From: Sphingobacteriaceae bacterium
Lineage (GTDB): Bacteria; Bacteroidota; Bacteroidia; B-17B0; Aurantibacillaceae
Direction of reading: 5' to 3'
DNA length: 64,000 nt
NCBI GenBank assembly: GCA_002319075.1
Contig: NVQB01000001.1
Location: 3,286,001 to 3,350,000, forward strand
Shown here: positions 33,615 to 42,893 of the stretch, piece by piece
Position numbering within the stretch: the first letter of the stretch is position 1
Layout of the letters: every line of letters starts with the position of its first letter
Notes under the pieces: generated by a model
Databases searched by the model: none
Seen by the model: only the letters and a program-made list of their open reading frames with translations
Told to the model about the DNA's origin: nothing
Program-made: the position numbers and the translations under genes

Positions 33615-36600
33615 CTACCTGGTAATAATTACTTTTTGACTTACCTGAACATTGTCTTTTTGCCCCGTCAGAAAATAAATTCCTTTTGCCAGATCATTCA
33701 CATAAACTTTATAGTTATTCGTTCCTGACAATTCAATTACACGAATCAGTTGTCCGATATCATTTACCAAAGTTAATTTTAACGCAACAGGCGATTCAAT
33801 TACAAACTCGCCATTGCTGGGGTTTGGATAGATATTCAAGCCCATAGCTGCAGGATTTTGTTCTGCAATACCCGAACAACCCGATACTTTTACCTGTATA
33901 GTTCCAGTGCTTGAACAATTATTAATGTCTGTGCCTGTAACTGTATAGATAGTAGTGCTGTTTGGTGATACTGAAATAGTTTGTGTAGGCGAACCAGTTG
34001 TCCAGAAATAGGTAACACCTCCGGTAGCAGTAAGAACTATAGATTCTTTTACGCAGATCTGTGTGCGCGTTGCTGTAGCGGTAATGGTTGGATTAAAATA
34101 GATACTTATGTCAACCGTTTTGGTAGCAGGACAAAGCACCGCAGTTCCTGAAGTAGTTAAAACGCTGATGGTGAAAACAGCAGCAGCGTTAACGGTAGAC
34201 GATGTTTGTGAAGTACTACTTGTTGCTACTGATCCTGGGATAGTGTACCAGAGGTAGTTATTTCCCGTGCCTCCGCCTGCAGTTAAATTAATAATTCCAT
34301 TAATACAGGTAGCCGTATTCCCTGTTACTGTAATGGTTGGAATAAAGATATTTACAGCAACTGTTTTTTCCGATTGACACTGTGTGTTGGTAAAAGTTCC
34401 GGTTACTGTATAGATTACAGGTCCGCTTACCAAACTCGTCGGGTTTACTATGGTACTCGCCGTTAAAGCACCTGAGCTCCAGGAATAAACGTTAGCTCCA
34501 GTCGCTACAACAGCAACACTTCCTCCACTACAAATAAGTGGTTTGCTCACAGATACAGTTAGTGTTGGAACAGGGAATACCTGTACAAATTGCACAGTAG
34601 AAGTAATACAACCAAACGAATTGTCGCCGCTAATATTAAAAGCCGTACTGTTTGTAAGTGTTTCCGTTATTGGAAAAGCAACATAAGAATTGGTAGAGGA
34701 CGAAGAAGTAACCGTGTAACTTAACCCGCCTGTTGCATTAATGGTAGCAGTTCCACCGCTGCACAGGGTTGAAGGCATGGCAGTAGTGATAATGGTCGGA
34801 TTTGGATCGGCCTGAACAAAAACGGTAGTGGTATTCACACATGTACCATCATGCGCGCTTACCGTATAGATACTGGATACGGGTGGAAATGCAAGTGGAG
34901 TAGCTCCTGTAAAAGTAAATGAAGGAACAGTTGGAGGATTACCTGGAGAAGTCCAGGTGTAAGTCTGACCGCCAGCAACCGTAAGTGATGTTGGCTTACC
35001 GGCACAAACCACGGTAGGGCTTGCTATAGCAAAAGTTACCGGCAGAGCATTTACAATAACTGTGACTATCTGCGAGGTGGTGCAGGTGGAGTTTGCTCTC
35101 ACAATCGTGTAGGTATTTATACCTGGGTTTAACGGGGTTACTACATAAGAGTTGGTAGTAGCAGGTAGTAAATCACCTGACCAATTATAGCTGCCTGCGC
35201 CGGAAGCTGTTAAAGTGCTTGATTTACCAATACAAATAAGTGAAGGTGATACTGCCGAAGCAATACTTGGAGTAGCCACAACTGTAATAGGAATGGTGGC
35301 TGATGCTGTACAGCTTAATGCACTTGTTCCAATAACCGTGTAAGTAGAAGAGGTAGATGGAGAAAAGCCTACACCATTAACCGCAGAGCCCGACCATACA
35401 TAATTCGTTGCATTACCAACGCCGGTTAGGGTTAAAGACGTTCCTGAACATAAAGAAGACGAACTTGCAACAGGTGTTACTGTTGGTAATGGATGTATGG
35501 AAACTGTTACAGCTGCAGTGGAAGTACCACACGTATTAAGTCCGGTTACTGTGTAAGTATCGGTAGTAGTTGGAGTAAAAGCTACTCCATTTGTAACGGT
35601 CGTAGTGTTCCCTGTCCATGTATAGCTCGTGGCCCCTCCTCCGGTTACAGTAACTGTTTTGCCCGGGCATACACCGGAGCCATTGCTGGCAGTTGCAGTA
35701 ACAGTAGGAGTATTGTCTACCGTAACCGTTATAACACTGTTGGCAACGCATCCAAAGGAATTGGTTCCTGATACCGAATACGTTTGGTTGGTAGTAGGGG
35801 CAGGATTAATAGCCGCTGCATTAGATCCTGTTGACCAGGTATAGGTTGTATTTCCATTAGCAGTTAAAGTTGCTGTAGAGCCATTACAAATAGAATTGGT
35901 TCCAACAACAGAGATAGTAGACGGGCTAACTACAGTTGTTTGCGTAACTAAACAACTCGTGCCTGGAGTAAAACGCTGCATGTCGTTTACTGCCGACCAG
36001 CTTGAAGAATTTCGACCTGTTACTGTGTATGCCGCTGTTCCACCGTTGTTTTCAATCCCTTGTGTGTGATTTCCTCCGTCGGTTACCATAGAGTAAGTGT
36101 GAATTTCGATGACGTTTGTAGTTTCAAATAATTTGATTTGCGCAGTTAAAGGCCCTCCTCCTGATCCAAAGTGTGGTACATTGTCATACGTAACGAGTAA
36201 TGTTCTGTTGGGTGTGGTGCCCACTGTAGCATAGCTGATTGTCCCACCACTGCCCGGATTAAAATCTTCCCATGCAACTGCTATCAAATCGTTGGGTGTT
36301 GTCGTACTGGGAAGAGATTGTCCGGTACAACAGCCGTTTACCGTAGATCCAAACGTAATAAAACCATTTGAACTAATGTTGAATGCCGAGTATGTGTTGC
36401 AGAAAAATTTAAAAGGAAAGCCAATACTCAATGTTCCGGTTACAGCATCATCAGTTAATGAAACAGTGTTGGTTATCTCAGGGCCTGAGGTATTGGTTGG
36501 CATAGGCACAGCATTGTACCATGCAGTACCCGTTCCGCCAGTAACCGCATAGGTTGGTGAGCATACGGAAAAAGTGATTGTTTTAGTGCCCGCACCAGCA

Positions 36601-36806
36601 AGCGATGGGCTAAATACGGCTCCTGTCATTCCAGGGCCTGAGAAAATACCCCCTGTAGTTGAACCCGCCGATAGGGTAGATGAGGGAGAGTTTGTGCAAT
36701 AGTTGGCGTTTAAACCCGTAATTGTACACTGTGCTCTTAATGAAATCCATCCTCCTGCGAATAAGGAAATAGTTAACACTAATTTAATTAGTAGATTTTT
36801 TTTCAT
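33615..36806 (-). CDS. very large T9SS type A protein with Ig-like modules
   Basis: 1063 aa. Signal peptide to about residue 25 (LRAQ). An N-terminal domain (to about 290) has the pattern GFPFKFFCNTYSAFNISSNG, FITFG, as in SprB-like/adhesin heads. At least eight Cys-start modules of 75-85 residues follow (SICNGSTATLTANG, GVCPGKTVTVTGGG, SLCSGTSLTLTGVG, LICIGKSSTLTASG), and a type A sorting domain from about 985 (LNIYPNPSNGEFVIE ... KGIYFLTGQ). The protein is a close paralogue of that at 48440. A surface adhesin or matrix protein is the most likely role. Confidence 0.92.
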   Translation of the reverse strand: MKKNLLIKLVLTISLFAGGWISLRAQCTITGLNANYCTNSPSSTLSAGSTTGGIFSGPGMTGAVFSPSLAGAGTKTITFSVCSPTYAVTGGTGTAWYNAVPMPTNTSGPEITNTVSLTDDAVTGTLSIGFPFKFFCNTYSAFNISSNGFITFGSTVNGCCTGQSLPSTTTPNDLIAVAWEDFNPGSGGTISYATVGTTPNRTLLVTYDNVPHFGSGGGPLTAQIKLFETTNVIEIHTYSMVTDGGNHTQGIENNGGTAAYTVTGRNSSSWSAVNDMQRFTPGTSCLVTQTTVVSPSTISVVGTNSICNGSTATLTANGNTTYTWSTGSNAAAINPAPTTNQTYSVSGTNSFGCVANSVITVTVDNTPTVTATASNGSGVCPGKTVTVTGGGATSYTWTGNTTTVTNGVAFTPTTTDTYTVTGLNTCGTSTAAVTVSIHPLPTVTPVASSSSLCSGTSLTLTGVGNATNYVWSGSAVNGVGFSPSTSSTYTVIGTSALSCTASATIPITVVATPSIASAVSPSLICIGKSSTLTASGAGSYNWSGDLLPATTNSYVVTPLNPGINTYTIVRANSTCTTSQIVTVIVNALPVTFAIASPTVVCAGKPTSLTVAGGQTYTWTSPGNPPTVPSFTFTGATPLAFPPVSSIYTVSAHDGTCVNTTTVFVQADPNPTIITTAMPSTLCSGGTATINATGGLSYTVTSSSSTNSYVAFPITETLTNSTAFNISGDNSFGCITSTVQFVQVFPVPTLTVSVSKPLICSGGSVAVVATGANVYSWSSGALTASTIVNPTSLVSGPVIYTVTGTFTNTQCQSEKTVAVNIFIPTITVTGNTATCINGIINLTAGGGTGNNYLWYTIPGSVATSSTSQTSSTVNAAAVFTISVLTTSGTAVLCPATKTVDISIYFNPTITATATRTQICVKESIVLTATGGVTYFWTTGSPTQTISVSPNSTTIYTVTGTDINNCSSTGTIQVKVSGCSGIAEQNPAAMGLNIYPNPSNGEFVIESPVALKLTLVNDIGQLIRVIELSGTNNYKVYVNDLAKGIYFLTGQKDNVQVSQKVIITR

Positions 36807-36973
36807 GTGTTGTGTATGTTTAGTGCGATAAATTTAACGTATTTTATGTATTAATTAACACTGTTAATTGATTTTAGTCCTATTTTTAATGCATTTCACC
36901 TCATTTCTTAACATCTAATTTTTTAATTTAATCGTTATTTACCTTTTCACGCTTAAAAAGCTCTTTACCTCAT

Positions 36974-37918
36974 ATGTTACCACCTTTTTCTCCCCTCCAA
37001 AAGCAAAGTCACCAAATCCTCGAATTTCTTCAACGATCTGCCAGCCAAAAAAATCCTGCCTGGTTTTTATATCACCATAAAGTGCGAAGCCCGTTATTTA
37101 TGGCTGAATCTGTTACACGCATTCTCACTGAAATCACGGAAGAGAAATTTCTTTTAAAAGCCGGAAAAAAAATTAAAAAACTGGAAGATAGTTTGGGGGC
37201 TCTTGAAGATTATGACACCCTTGTAACTCTTTTCTCAAAAAATAAAAAGATAAAAAAAGAACAGGTGGCCTATTTTGAGAAAAAACTTGAAAAGACGCAA
37301 AAAAAACTAAATAGTAAATTGATAGAGAAAGAATTCTACCAGGAAATCTTTCAGCACCTGTCGTCCAGCAAACTCAATTTAAACAACAAAGAGTGGGTAG
37401 AGAAATTTAAAAAACAAATCTCTAAAGAACTTAACGACGGCTACTCCTTTTTTACAAAGCTCAAAACGGGCTTTACTTCTATGGAAGAGGAAGTACATGA
37501 AATTCGCCGCAATCTTCGCTGGATAAGCATCTATGCGCAAAGTCTCGACGGACTGATAGTTCTGGATGCGGATTCTAAAAAATACTCCTGGGAGAAAAAA
37601 TTTATTACCCAGGCTGAAAAAAAATCACCCTATAATAAACTTCCCCTGCAAAAAAACCTGGAAGCTTATATTCACTTTAATAAAAAAGCATTTCTCGCTT
37701 TAAGCTTTGTGATAACAAAACTTGGTGAAATAAAAGATAAAGGCTTGCGTTGGGAAAATCTCGCAGAATCATTACCCGAAAATAAAAACGCCATGGATCT
37801 TGCCGCGAAACAATTAAATTTAAAATACAATCAAGAAGATCTCTTTAAAGAAGCCTATGATTTATTGGAGGACTATTTTGTGACGCACAGAATTCATGAA
37901 CTTTTGCTGAAGAAATGA
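36974..37918 (+). CDS. helical protein, possibly CHAD-like
   Basis: 314 aa, no signal peptide, very Lys/Glu-rich and helical. VHEIRRNLRWISIYAQSLDG (about residues 176-195) and KLEDSLGALEDYDTL (about 69-83) resemble the H-x-x-R-x-x-x-R and L-x-L-R-D-x-D signatures of CHAD domains, which bind polyphosphate or other polyanions. The match is weak and the first half lacks a clear second motif, so this is a tentative call. It is followed by the LytTR regulator after 96 bases. Confidence 0.5.
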   Translation: MLPPFSPLQKQSHQILEFLQRSASQKNPAWFLYHHKVRSPLFMAESVTRILTEITEEKFLLKAGKKIKKLEDSLGALEDYDTLVTLFSKNKKIKKEQVAYFEKKLEKTQKKLNSKLIEKEFYQEIFQHLSSSKLNLNNKEWVEKFKKQISKELNDGYSFFTKLKTGFTSMEEEVHEIRRNLRWISIYAQSLDGLIVLDADSKKYSWEKKFITQAEKKSPYNKLPLQKNLEAYIHFNKKAFLALSFVITKLGEIKDKGLRWENLAESLPENKNAMDLAAKQLNLKYNQEDLFKEAYDLLEDYFVTHRIHELLLKK

Positions 37919-37950
37919 TTTAGGATTTTTTCACTCCCTCAACCAGAGAG

Positions 37951-37958
37951 TACTTTTG
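37951..37958 (+). promoter_or_regulatory. possible -7 box before the LytTR regulator
   Basis: TACTTTTG fits TAnnTTTG; the -33 element is not clear. Confidence 0.3.
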
Positions 37959-38014
37959 CTAAGTCAGAATTTTTATATTAATTTAATAGCTAGTTTTAGC
38001 GAAAATATAAGATC

Positions 38015-38764
38015 ATGCAAAAATACCGCGCAGTAATAATAGACGACGAAGAAGATAGCAGGAGCAATACACGCAATATGATCCAGAATTATTGCGAGGA
38101 ACTCGAAATTGTTGGTGAGGCAGATAATGGTCCGGAAGGAAAAAAGAAGATACAGGAGCTAAAGCCACATGTTGTTTTTTTAGATATTAATATGCCCGGT
38201 ATGAACGGATTTCAGATGCTGGAAGGTATTTATAACCGTGATTTCTGTGTTATATTTTTAACGGCTTATAGCGAGCATGGCATTACCGCTGTGAAGGCCG
38301 GAGCTACGGATTATCTTCTAAAACCTTTGATGTTGAACGAACTGCAGGGTGCTATCCGTAAAGTTGTACAACATTACGAAGCAAAAGGAAACTCAAGCTC
38401 AAACACAAAACCCGACGACAATAAAAACCTTGTTCTTATCAATCATAGTAAAGGATTTACCCTTGTTGATTTCCGTGATATCGTTTGGTTGGAAGCAAGT
38501 GATAATTACACCAATCTTTATCTTAACGGGCAAAAGAAAATTATTGCCAGCAAAACCCTCAAAGAGTTCGAGGCTATTCTTCCCGACCAGGATTTTTTCC
38601 GGGTGCATCGCTCAGCCCTTATCAATATTCATTTTATGAAAGAGTATACCAATCACGAAGGGGGAGAAGTTATCTTAAGCGATGGTACACATGTGCAGGT
38701 AAGTAAAGCCCGCACGCAGGAATTTGCCGAGTTTATCAAGTCAAGATCGGTCTCCCCGAAATAA
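38015..38764 (+). CDS. LytTR-family response regulator
   Basis: 249 aa. Receiver domain 1-122 with Asp57 (VVFLDINMPGMNG), TAYSEH and LLKPL; a linker of about 20 residues; then the LytTR DNA-binding domain (about 140-245: NHSKGFTLVDFRDIVWLEAS, NYTNLYL, the SKTLKEFEAILPDQDFFRVHRSALIN core motif). It is the likely output partner of the LytS-like kinase 137 bases downstream. LytTR proteins bind repeated TAC-N-GTT-like sites. Confidence 0.93.
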   Translation: MQKYRAVIIDDEEDSRSNTRNMIQNYCEELEIVGEADNGPEGKKKIQELKPHVVFLDINMPGMNGFQMLEGIYNRDFCVIFLTAYSEHGITAVKAGATDYLLKPLMLNELQGAIRKVVQHYEAKGNSSSNTKPDDNKNLVLINHSKGFTLVDFRDIVWLEASDNYTNLYLNGQKKIIASKTLKEFEAILPDQDFFRVHRSALINIHFMKEYTNHEGGEVILSDGTHVQVSKARTQEFAEFIKSRSVSPK

Positions 38765-38787
38765 AAACGTTTTTCTAACACAAATAT

Positions 38788-38812
38788 AAAGCCCGTTTAG
38801 CGGGCTTTTTGT
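38788..38812 (+). terminator. terminator after the LytTR gene
   Basis: 8-bp stem AAAGCCCG / CGGGCTTT, loop TTTAG, T run. It separates the regulator from the kinase gene. Confidence 0.8.
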
Positions 38813-38852
38813 ATTTTTATAGCAGCACAGCAATTAATTTAGACAAACAGTA

Positions 38853-38866
38853 CCGATAGGTATCGG
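38853..38866. repeat. short palindrome before the LytS-like kinase
   Basis: CCGATA-GG-TATCGG, a perfect inverted repeat 36 bases before the TTG start; possible operator. Confidence 0.35.
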
Positions 38867-38901
38867 AAGAGAAATACAATTTAGAACCCATAAATTACTT
38901 T

Positions 38902-41820
38902 TTGAATTTTTTAAAACCATACCTGTTTTTTGTTCTCTGTGTGTTCAGCCTCCAACTTTTTTCACAGACTCCCTCATTTAATTTTCAAAAATTAGGAAGC
39001 GAAGAGGGATTAAACAATGCCAATATTTTTAATATTGAACAGCATCAAAATGGCTTGTTGTATTTTACCACACAAAATGGTATTTATTATTACGATGGTT
39101 ATAACTTTAATAAGCTTGACATCGACAGTTTAAAAAGTAATGCGCTCATTAACGTCTCCATAAAAAACGACGAAGAGCTCTTTCTTTCCCTGCGCGAAGA
39201 CGGTGTTGCCGCCTTTAATTTAAAAACAAAGAGTTTTCAGTTAGATCCCAAACTCAAAATAAAAGACAACAATGCCGATAACATTATAATTACCGAAAAT
39301 TTTGCTTACTTACTCACTTCCGAAATTAAGATCATACTGGTAGATCTTAAAACGGGAAAACTTATTGTGGACGATCTGCGCAAAAAAGATATCACGAATC
39401 GTCCGTATTGCCTCTACAAAACGCAGTCGGGCAGAGTGCTCATTGGCAGAACGGATGGTATTTACGACGCCACTGAGGGAAAGCAGGTACGTTTGGAAGT
39501 TCTGAAAAATAATGCCATTCATTCTCTCACACAAACCAAACAGGGAAAACTGGTTGTGGGCACTTCAAACAAGATCTGTATCGTTAACGGCAATAAGATT
39601 GAAAAAGAAATCACACCGGCCTACGAAACAAAAAGTTCAACATTTCAGTTAAGTGGAGAGAAGCCCATCGGTAACATTATTGCCGATGATTACGGCCGCA
39701 TCTGGTTTACTTCTTATCCTCACGAAAATCTTTATCTCCTCGAAAATAACCGGGTGTACGATGTGTTTGAAGTGCTAGACATTCAACCGGCTTTAATAAA
39801 TTGTCTTTTTAAAGACGCTGATCAAAATATCTGGATCGGAACTTACAACGATGGCGTTTATTACGTGCAGAATTCTTTTTTTAATTCCATCAATTTTTCG
39901 TTTAACAATAAAAATCTCAACATTCACCAGGTTTTTTTGAGTAATAATCTGCTTGTGGCCGCCACCAGCAATGGTCTGTACGGTTTAAACCTCGCCGACG
40001 GTCAAACAAAAATATTATCAAAACCCGACGAAACATTTTTAGAACCAGTAAATAGCATAACCCAGTACAACGGAGATTTTTATTATGCAAAACGCAATCA
40101 AATGAACATGGGGCCCTCTATGATTTTTGATGCTAAAGGCGCCTATAAATTTAAACCGGTAATTGCTAAACAATTTTATCCCATCAATAAAGATCAGAGT
40201 ATTATAGCCACCTGGGATTACGCATATATTTTATTGTGTAACAGTGATGGAACCAAAACACTGGATACGCTCATTGATTTTCCGGATTTTAGAATCTCTA
40301 TCAATGCCTTTTTAAAACAGGATAATCTTTTGTACGTAGGAACAAGTAATGGTTTGTATGTTTATGATTTTAAAAGTAAACGCAGTAAAAATCTGGTCCG
40401 AAATGAATTAAATTTTAACATCAACGACGTAGCCTTCATTAATAACAAGCTCTACGCCGCCCACGAAGCAGGCATTACAGATGTTTACGATAACAAACTC
40501 ATACAAGAAATAGGAAAATTCAGGCTCAATACTGTGAAAAAAATAAAACAGTACAAAGATCAGATCTGGTTAGCAACACTCGATGGTATTTTTATCTGCG
40601 ATAAAGATTTTAATCCCGTAAAAACACTGAATAAATCTAACGGTCTCCTTTCCAATTCTATAAACGACATTACATTTAACGACCAAACGGTTAGTATCGC
40701 TACAACCCGCGGAGTATCTACCACACAATTTAAAAATATTATCCGCTTTAGTGCCATGCTGAAGCCGGTAACGATCAATAATATCATCTCAAATGAAGAA
40801 GTAATTACGCCGGGACCGAATGTATATACCCTTTCAGCTGGCCAGGAAAATATCTCGATCAATTTTTTCAGTCCCTTGTTTAATAAACCCAACAAGCAAT
40901 TTTTCCGCTGGAGAATTGATAACGGAGAGTGGAAATATTTTAATAACACAACGTTCGACGTTATTCTGAGCGGCGGATCACATGAGGTAGATATTTCTGC
41001 TTCTGCCGATAACATTGTGTGGAGTGAGCCAACAACTGTACGTATTGAAAAAGAACAAAAAATAACCGAGAAACAATCTATTTATTGGCTTATCACTTTA
41101 GGCGGACTCACACTCATTACTCTCATTAGTTTTATCTGGATCAGAAGGGTAAAAATAAAAGCAAAGAAACGTCTGCGTGAAGAACAACAGGTAAATCTCT
41201 TAAAACACCAGGCAATGAATTCTTTGCTGAGCCCGCATTTTATTTTTAATTCTTTAACCTCCATTCAAAACTATATCAATACAAACAACGGCCTTAGAGC
41301 CAGTGAATATCTCGCAAAATTTTCGCGGCTTATTCGCATGATCATTGAGAAGGCCGCTCAAAGCGATATTTCTTTGCATGATGAATTAGCGCGTTTAACC
41401 TATTACCTGGAGCTTGAAAAGGAAAGGTTTAAAAATAAATTCGATTATGTCATTCATCTCGATGAAAATATTAATACCCACGAAATACTTATTCCAAACA
41501 TGATCATCCAGCCTTTTGTTGAAAATTGTATTATTCATGGTATTCTTCCCAAACAGGAGCACGGAGAATTGACCATTTCTTTTGAAACCAGAGGGAATCG
41601 TAAATTTATGATCACTATCGAAGATGATGGAATAGGTTTGATTAAAGCTAGAGAACATGCCCGTACCGGACATAAGTCTTTAGGAACAAGTACCATCAAT
41701 AATATTTTGGAAATAAACTCCAAATTAAGTGGAAAGAAGCAGAACGTAACCATGGTTGATAAGTCTACTTTAGATCCTGCAAAACACGGAACATTAATAA
41801 CAATAGAACTGGAACTTTAG
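38902..41820 (+). CDS. LytS-like histidine kinase with two-component propeller
   Basis: 972 aa. The start is TTG: no ATG, GTG or CTG lies in frame between the upstream stop (38857) and the signal sequence (NFLKPYLFFVLCVFSLQLFS). Residues 25-650 form a periplasmic propeller (repeated Y-D-G / I-W-I-G-T and L-Y-V-G-T-x-x-G units), then a YYY-like domain, one membrane helix (about 727-749) and a His_kinase/HATPase core with LSPHFIFNSLTSIQ (His near 779). It probably phosphorylates the LytTR regulator. It belongs to the hybrid-like class of carbohydrate-sensing regulators without REC. Confidence 0.92.
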   Translation: MNFLKPYLFFVLCVFSLQLFSQTPSFNFQKLGSEEGLNNANIFNIEQHQNGLLYFTTQNGIYYYDGYNFNKLDIDSLKSNALINVSIKNDEELFLSLREDGVAAFNLKTKSFQLDPKLKIKDNNADNIIITENFAYLLTSEIKIILVDLKTGKLIVDDLRKKDITNRPYCLYKTQSGRVLIGRTDGIYDATEGKQVRLEVLKNNAIHSLTQTKQGKLVVGTSNKICIVNGNKIEKEITPAYETKSSTFQLSGEKPIGNIIADDYGRIWFTSYPHENLYLLENNRVYDVFEVLDIQPALINCLFKDADQNIWIGTYNDGVYYVQNSFFNSINFSFNNKNLNIHQVFLSNNLLVAATSNGLYGLNLADGQTKILSKPDETFLEPVNSITQYNGDFYYAKRNQMNMGPSMIFDAKGAYKFKPVIAKQFYPINKDQSIIATWDYAYILLCNSDGTKTLDTLIDFPDFRISINAFLKQDNLLYVGTSNGLYVYDFKSKRSKNLVRNELNFNINDVAFINNKLYAAHEAGITDVYDNKLIQEIGKFRLNTVKKIKQYKDQIWLATLDGIFICDKDFNPVKTLNKSNGLLSNSINDITFNDQTVSIATTRGVSTTQFKNIIRFSAMLKPVTINNIISNEEVITPGPNVYTLSAGQENISINFFSPLFNKPNKQFFRWRIDNGEWKYFNNTTFDVILSGGSHEVDISASADNIVWSEPTTVRIEKEQKITEKQSIYWLITLGGLTLITLISFIWIRRVKIKAKKRLREEQQVNLLKHQAMNSLLSPHFIFNSLTSIQNYINTNNGLRASEYLAKFSRLIRMIIEKAAQSDISLHDELARLTYYLELEKERFKNKFDYVIHLDENINTHEILIPNMIIQPFVENCIIHGILPKQEHGELTISFETRGNRKFMITIEDDGIGLIKAREHARTGHKSLGTSTINNILEINSKLSGKKQNVTMVDKSTLDPAKHGTLITIELEL

Positions 41821-41823
41821 CGT

Positions 41824-42816
41824 ATTAAGAAATTACTTACATATACATTTTTGCTCTTAAGCTTTTTGTCTTTCTCCCAGAAAAACAATCTGCTTAGAGA
41901 TTCTGTTGGATTCTGTCAGGGAGACAGTGCTATAGTGGAGATCAAACAAACACCCGAGGACATCACATCAATTACATGGACCACACCTTCAGGAATTATT
42001 ACCAACACTAAAAAAGTGAGAGCGAAAAAAGCCGGTAAATACTACGTGAAATTAACTTCTTCGCAATTAACCAGTCCCATTTATGATAGTACTACGGTTA
42101 CTATTTATAGCAGACCAAGAATGCTTTTAAGAGACACGATAATTTGCAAAGGAAAAGCGATCACACTGGATGCGCGTAACACCGGCATGCAATATTTGTG
42201 GAACACTTTTGAAAGAACACAGAAAATAAGAATTACTAATCCAGGCATATATTGGGTTGCTATCATTAACGGTAGCTGCAACATGGTAGATACAGTTAGC
42301 ATAAAACCTGTGCAGGGCAGTGGGGTAGTGGTAAACAGAGAGGCTACCTTTTGTGTGAACGATGAAAATAGAATTATCAGTGTGAGGGCAAATCCTGGAA
42401 CAAAAATTCAATGGAGTACAGGATCTACCTCTGCCAGTATATACGCAATTAAAGAAGGCACCTATTGGGTGAAAACAGAAATTAATAATTGTGGTGTGCA
42501 GGTAGATACGGTTAAAGTGAAATTAAAGGTCTGCGAATGCGAAATGATGATCCCAAATAGTTTTACCCCAAATGAAGATAACCGTAACGATTACTTTTTT
42601 CCTGTGGCGCAATGCGATTATTCTTATTACATGATGACCATTACCGATCGGTGGGGAAATACCGTGTTCGCAACCAACAATATAAATTCTAAATGGGATG
42701 GGCGTTATAAAGGAAATCTTTGTCCTGAAGATATTTACATATTCCGGATAGAAAGCACGGAAAAAGGAGGCGACAAAAAGCTTGTCCGTAATGGTCATAT
42801 CTCTCTCTTCCGTTAG
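41824..42816 (+). CDS. gliding-motility-type (type B) T9SS protein
   Basis: 330 aa if it begins at an ATT just after the kinase stop (reading IKKLLTYTFLLLSFLSFSQ, a full signal peptide); otherwise TTG at 41851 would leave only a stub of the leader. No ATG is possible, since the frame is closed by the kinase stop at 41818. The mature part has Ig-like modules (STTVTIYSRPR, STGSTSASIYAIKEGTYWV) and a C-terminal gliding-motility domain (MIPNSFTPNEDNRNDYF ... NTVFATN ... YKGNLCPEDIYIFRIE), the T9SS type B sorting signal. Translation is likely coupled to the kinase gene. Confidence 0.8.
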   Translation: MKKLLTYTFLLLSFLSFSQKNNLLRDSVGFCQGDSAIVEIKQTPEDITSITWTTPSGIITNTKKVRAKKAGKYYVKLTSSQLTSPIYDSTTVTIYSRPRMLLRDTIICKGKAITLDARNTGMQYLWNTFERTQKIRITNPGIYWVAIINGSCNMVDTVSIKPVQGSGVVVNREATFCVNDENRIISVRANPGTKIQWSTGSTSASIYAIKEGTYWVKTEINNCGVQVDTVKVKLKVCECEMMIPNSFTPNEDNRNDYFFPVAQCDYSYYMMTITDRWGNTVFATNNINSKWDGRYKGNLCPEDIYIFRIESTEKGGDKKLVRNGHISLFR

Positions 42817-42860
42817 CGGTGTCTTTTTTAGCATGAACCCTTAAATCTCCCGTATTTTTA

Positions 42861-42868
42861 TATCTTTG
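42861..42868 (+). promoter_or_regulatory. -7 box before the outer-membrane protein gene
   Basis: TATCTTTG, matching TAnnTTTG, 25 bases before the ATG. A -33 box is not evident. Confidence 0.35.
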
Positions 42869-42893
42869 TTTTAGCACCCAATGTGAGCCCACT

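Noticed and set aside
35493-35844. Frames with Ser/Gly/Cys- or Tyr-rich wording inside the 1063-aa T9SS gene
   Set aside because: Shadows of Thr/Val/Ser-rich repeats in other frames; composition is abnormal for proteins.
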